A DNA stretch of 8,720 bases, taken from Aquificota bacterium. GTDB lineage: Bacteria > Aquificota > Aquificia > Aquificales > Hydrogenothermaceae. Position 1 is the stretch's first letter, and the number at the start of each line of letters is the position of its first letter. A program made the position numbers and the translations under genes. The notes beneath the pieces are model-generated. The model saw only the letters and a program-made list of their open reading frames with translations, did no database searches and was not told the DNA's origin. This document shows positions 7,285 through 8,720 of the stretch, piece after piece. The stretch covers positions 1-8,720 of the forward strand of contig JAADEV010000014.1 of assembly GCA_013153295.1 (NCBI GenBank). Reading direction: 5' to 3'.

Positions 7285-8583
7285 ATGGAAAAGGAAATAA
7301 AAAAGGTTTCAGCGGTAAAAGGGGTTTTAAGGGTTCCATCTGACAAATCAATATCCCACAGGGCTATTATACTTAATGCCCTTGCAGAAGGGGAAAGTAG
7401 GATAAAAAATTTCCTCAGGGCAGGGGATACCCTAACAACCATAACAGTTTACAAAAAGTTAGGTGTAAAAATAGAAGAGGAAAACGGCATCATAAAAGTA
7501 ATAGGCAAAGGGCTAAAAGGTTTATCTGAGCCAGATGATATTTTAGATATGGGGAATTCAGGGACAACAACAAGGCTTACCCTTGGGGTTTTAGCTGGGC
7601 AGAACTTTTTTGCCAGCTTAACAGGGGACGAAAGCCTGAGAAAAAGACCTATGGGCAGGGTAGCCAACCCACTAAGGGAAATGGGGGCAAAAATAGACGG
7701 AAGGAAAGGAGGGGAACTACTACCTTTATCTGTAAGGGGAGCTAACACAAAGGGGATAAACTTTTTCAACAAAAAAGCAAGCGCCCAAGTAAAGTCAGCC
7801 TTACTCCTTGCAGGCTTAAACAGTGAAGGGGAAACGGTGGTGGTAGAACCTTTTAAATCAAGAGACCATACAGAAAAAATGCTTTCTAAAATGGGCGCAA
7901 AAATAGAGATAAAAGAAGGTGAGCAGTATACTGTATCTGTCCAACAAACAGAAAAACTAAACCCAGTAGATATAGATGTGCCTGCAGACCCTTCATCTGC
8001 CGCATTTTTTGTTGCCGCCGCAGTCCTTGTCCCAAACTCACACCTTATACTAAAAGATGTTCTGGTAAATCCAACAAGGGACGGCTTTTTTAGGAAGCTA
8101 AAGGAAATGGGAGCAAAGATACAGTATACCAACATTCGGGAAGTGGCAGGGGAAAAGGTAGCTGATATAGAGGTTGAATACTCACCGAGCCTAAAGGCTA
8201 TCACTGTAGACAGGGAAGATATACCCTCTATGGTTGATGAGATACCAATACTTGCAGTTGTATCAACACAGGCAGAAGGGGAAACTATCATAAAGGGGGC
8301 AGAGGAGCTTAGGGTTAAGGAAAGTGATAGGATAAAGGCGGTGGTTGAAAATCTGCGGAAAGTGGGAATAGAAGCGGAAGAGCTTAATGATGGAATGGTT
8401 ATAAAGGGTAAACAGCCTGTAAAAGGTGGTGTGGTGGACAGCTACAAAGACCACAGAATTGCAATGGCTTTTAGTATATTAGGGCTTATCAGTGAAGATG
8501 GTATAAGAATAAAGGACGCCGACTGTGCATACATATCCTACCCAGAATTTTACGAACATCTACAACAGGTAGTAGTAAGATAG
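7285..8583 (+). CDS. aroA: 3-phosphoshikimate 1-carboxyvinyltransferase (EPSP synthase), class II-like
   Basis: Joins shikimate-3-phosphate and phosphoenolpyruvate to EPSP, the sixth shikimate-pathway step, in the cytoplasm. The 432 aa are full length. Landmarks: RVPSDKSISHR (16-26; Lys21, Ser22 and Arg26 bind substrates), DMGNSGTTTRL (88-98), RPMGRVANPLREMG (121-134), SAQVKSALLLAGLN (166-179), SRDHTEKML (192-200), NPTR (262-265), SMVDEIPILA (315-324, catalytic Asp318), LRVKESDR (342-349) and DHRIAM (389-394). RDHTE, SAQVK and NPTR are motifs described for class II EPSP synthases, and RPMGRV and SRDHTEKML closely resemble the Agrobacterium CP4 type. However, Gly93 is kept where CP4 has Ala, so tolerance to glyphosate should not be assumed. 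The ATG follows the lptA TAA with no gap, and AAGGA (7276-7280) is its ribosome site. Last gene of the operon. Arg codons: 14 AGG, 6 AGA, 2 CGG. Confidence 0.97.
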   Translation: MEKEIKKVSAVKGVLRVPSDKSISHRAIILNALAEGESRIKNFLRAGDTLTTITVYKKLGVKIEEENGIIKVIGKGLKGLSEPDDILDMGNSGTTTRLTLGVLAGQNFFASLTGDESLRKRPMGRVANPLREMGAKIDGRKGGELLPLSVRGANTKGINFFNKKASAQVKSALLLAGLNSEGETVVVEPFKSRDHTEKMLSKMGAKIEIKEGEQYTVSVQQTEKLNPVDIDVPADPSSAAFFVAAAVLVPNSHLILKDVLVNPTRDGFFRKLKEMGAKIQYTNIREVAGEKVADIEVEYSPSLKAITVDREDIPSMVDEIPILAVVSTQAEGETIIKGAEELRVKESDRIKAVVENLRKVGIEAEELNDGMVIKGKQPVKGGVVDSYKDHRIAMAFSILGLISEDGIRIKDADCAYISYPEFYEHLQQVVVR

Positions 8584-8594
8584 GATTTAAACTG

Positions 8595-8621
8595 TTAGCC
8601 AGACAATCAAAGGTTGGCTAA
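8595..8621 (+). terminator. Stem-loop after aroA, possible weak terminator
   Basis: TTAGCCA (8595-8601) pairs perfectly with TGGCTAA (8615-8621). One further G-U pair is possible inside, leaving a loop of about 11 bases. It starts 12 bases after the aroA stop, a typical place for an operon terminator. No run of T follows; the next bases form the palindrome at 8620-8631. It is therefore at best a weak intrinsic terminator, and it may only protect the 3' end or serve another role. Confidence 0.35.
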
Positions 8622-8631
8622 ATAGCTATTT
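8620..8631. repeat. 12-bp perfect palindrome before the accessory gene, possible operator
   Basis: AAATAGCTATTT is identical to its own reverse complement. It overlaps the last two bases of the hairpin stem and ends next to the GGAG ribosome site of the gene that follows. That position would suit a repressor-binding site or a translation-control element, but short AT-rich palindromes also arise by chance. No second copy was noticed in the window. Confidence 0.3.
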
Positions 8632-8635
8632 GGAG
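8632..8635 (+). promoter_or_regulatory. Ribosome-binding site (GGAG) of the right-edge gene
   Basis: GGAG lies eight bases before a GTG (8644-8646) and supports that GTG as the start of the gene running off the right edge. No convincing -35/-10 pair was seen in the 60-bp gap 8584-8643, so the gene may depend on aroA read-through. Confidence 0.6.
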
Positions 8636-8643
8636 AAGCCACT

Positions 8644-8720
8644 GTGAAAAAAAGACTACCAGTTGATACACAAACCTTTAGAAAAATCAGGGAAGGAAAT
8701 TATCTCTACATAGACAAAAC
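8644..8720 (+). CDS. AAA-ATPase-like / DUF1703 family protein, N-terminal 25 residues only (gene continues past the window)
   Basis: The GTG start is supported by GGAG eight bases upstream. The visible residues include RLPVDTQTFRKIREGNYLYI followed by DKT. This is close to the opening I associate with the AAA-ATPase-like family (PF09820), whose members usually begin with a pattern like LPIGxxxFxxLRexxYxYVDKT and go on to a P-loop ATPase region and a C-terminal PD-(D/E)XK nuclease-like domain (DUF1703, PF08011). None of those later domains can be checked here. The family is patchily distributed, often in many copies per genome, and has no settled function. The Walker A motif should appear a few dozen residues further on. 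Among the window's genes it is the only accessory-type one, placed directly after a housekeeping operon on the same strand. The family call is likely but rests on few residues. Confidence 0.7.
   Translation, partial: MKKRLPVDTQTFRKIREGNYLYIDK

Noticed and set aside
7449..8291. A 280-codon open frame on the - strand, opposite aroA
   Set aside because: It lies wholly inside a full-length EPSP synthase gene. Its predicted protein is a Ser/Phe/Ile/Pro-rich sequence without domain motifs, as expected from reading a purine-rich gene backwards.

Overview
The window reads as ordinary chromosomal core sequence from a Gram-negative (outer-membrane) bacterium that is AT-rich and probably thermophilic. 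The best guess is Aquificota, perhaps Hydrogenothermaceae. This rests on compact proteins rich in Lys, Glu and Ile, Arg written almost only as AGG/AGA (20 of 22 Arg codons in aroA), purine-rich coding strands, and very tight gene packing. The outer membrane is implied by LptA, LptC and an MltD-type transglycosylase. The taxon is inferred from style and gene content, not from a database match.

Layout. (1) Bases 2-220, + strand: the 3' end of rlmN (rRNA/tRNA m2A methyltransferase). Its last 43 bases overlap tail-to-tail with mfd. (2) Bases 4859 down to 178, - strand: a compact three-gene unit in the order mltD-like lytic transglycosylase, PsiE-family membrane protein, mfd (transcription-repair coupling factor). 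The junctions are an 11-bp overlap and a 1-bp gap. (3) Bases 4860-4980: an AT-rich divergent promoter region with one TATAAT box on each strand. (4) Bases 4981-8583, + strand: hemA, lptC, lptA, aroA, with junctions of 11-bp overlap, 1-bp overlap and 0 bp, so very probably one operon. (5) Bases 8584-8643: a 60-bp gap with a hairpin and a 12-bp perfect palindrome. (6) Bases 8644 to the window edge: the first 25 codons of a gene that looks like the AAA-ATPase-like/DUF1703 family, the only accessory-type gene here.

How the genes work together. HemA makes the tetrapyrrole precursor through the C5 pathway. LptC and LptA carry LPS across the periplasm. AroA feeds aromatic amino acids and quinone precursors. 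These pathways are unrelated, and their joining looks like genome streamlining or growth-linked co-expression rather than one pathway. The - strand unit likewise joins peptidoglycan remodelling, a membrane protein of unknown role and the RNA polymerase-displacing translocase Mfd.

I see no tRNA, rRNA, CRISPR array, insertion sequence or riboswitch. I also see no convincing undescribed multi-gene system. The most interesting points are a shortened Mfd whose UvrA-contact residues look altered, the rlmN/mfd overlap, a possible leaderless start for mltD, and the accessory ATPase gene running off the right edge.
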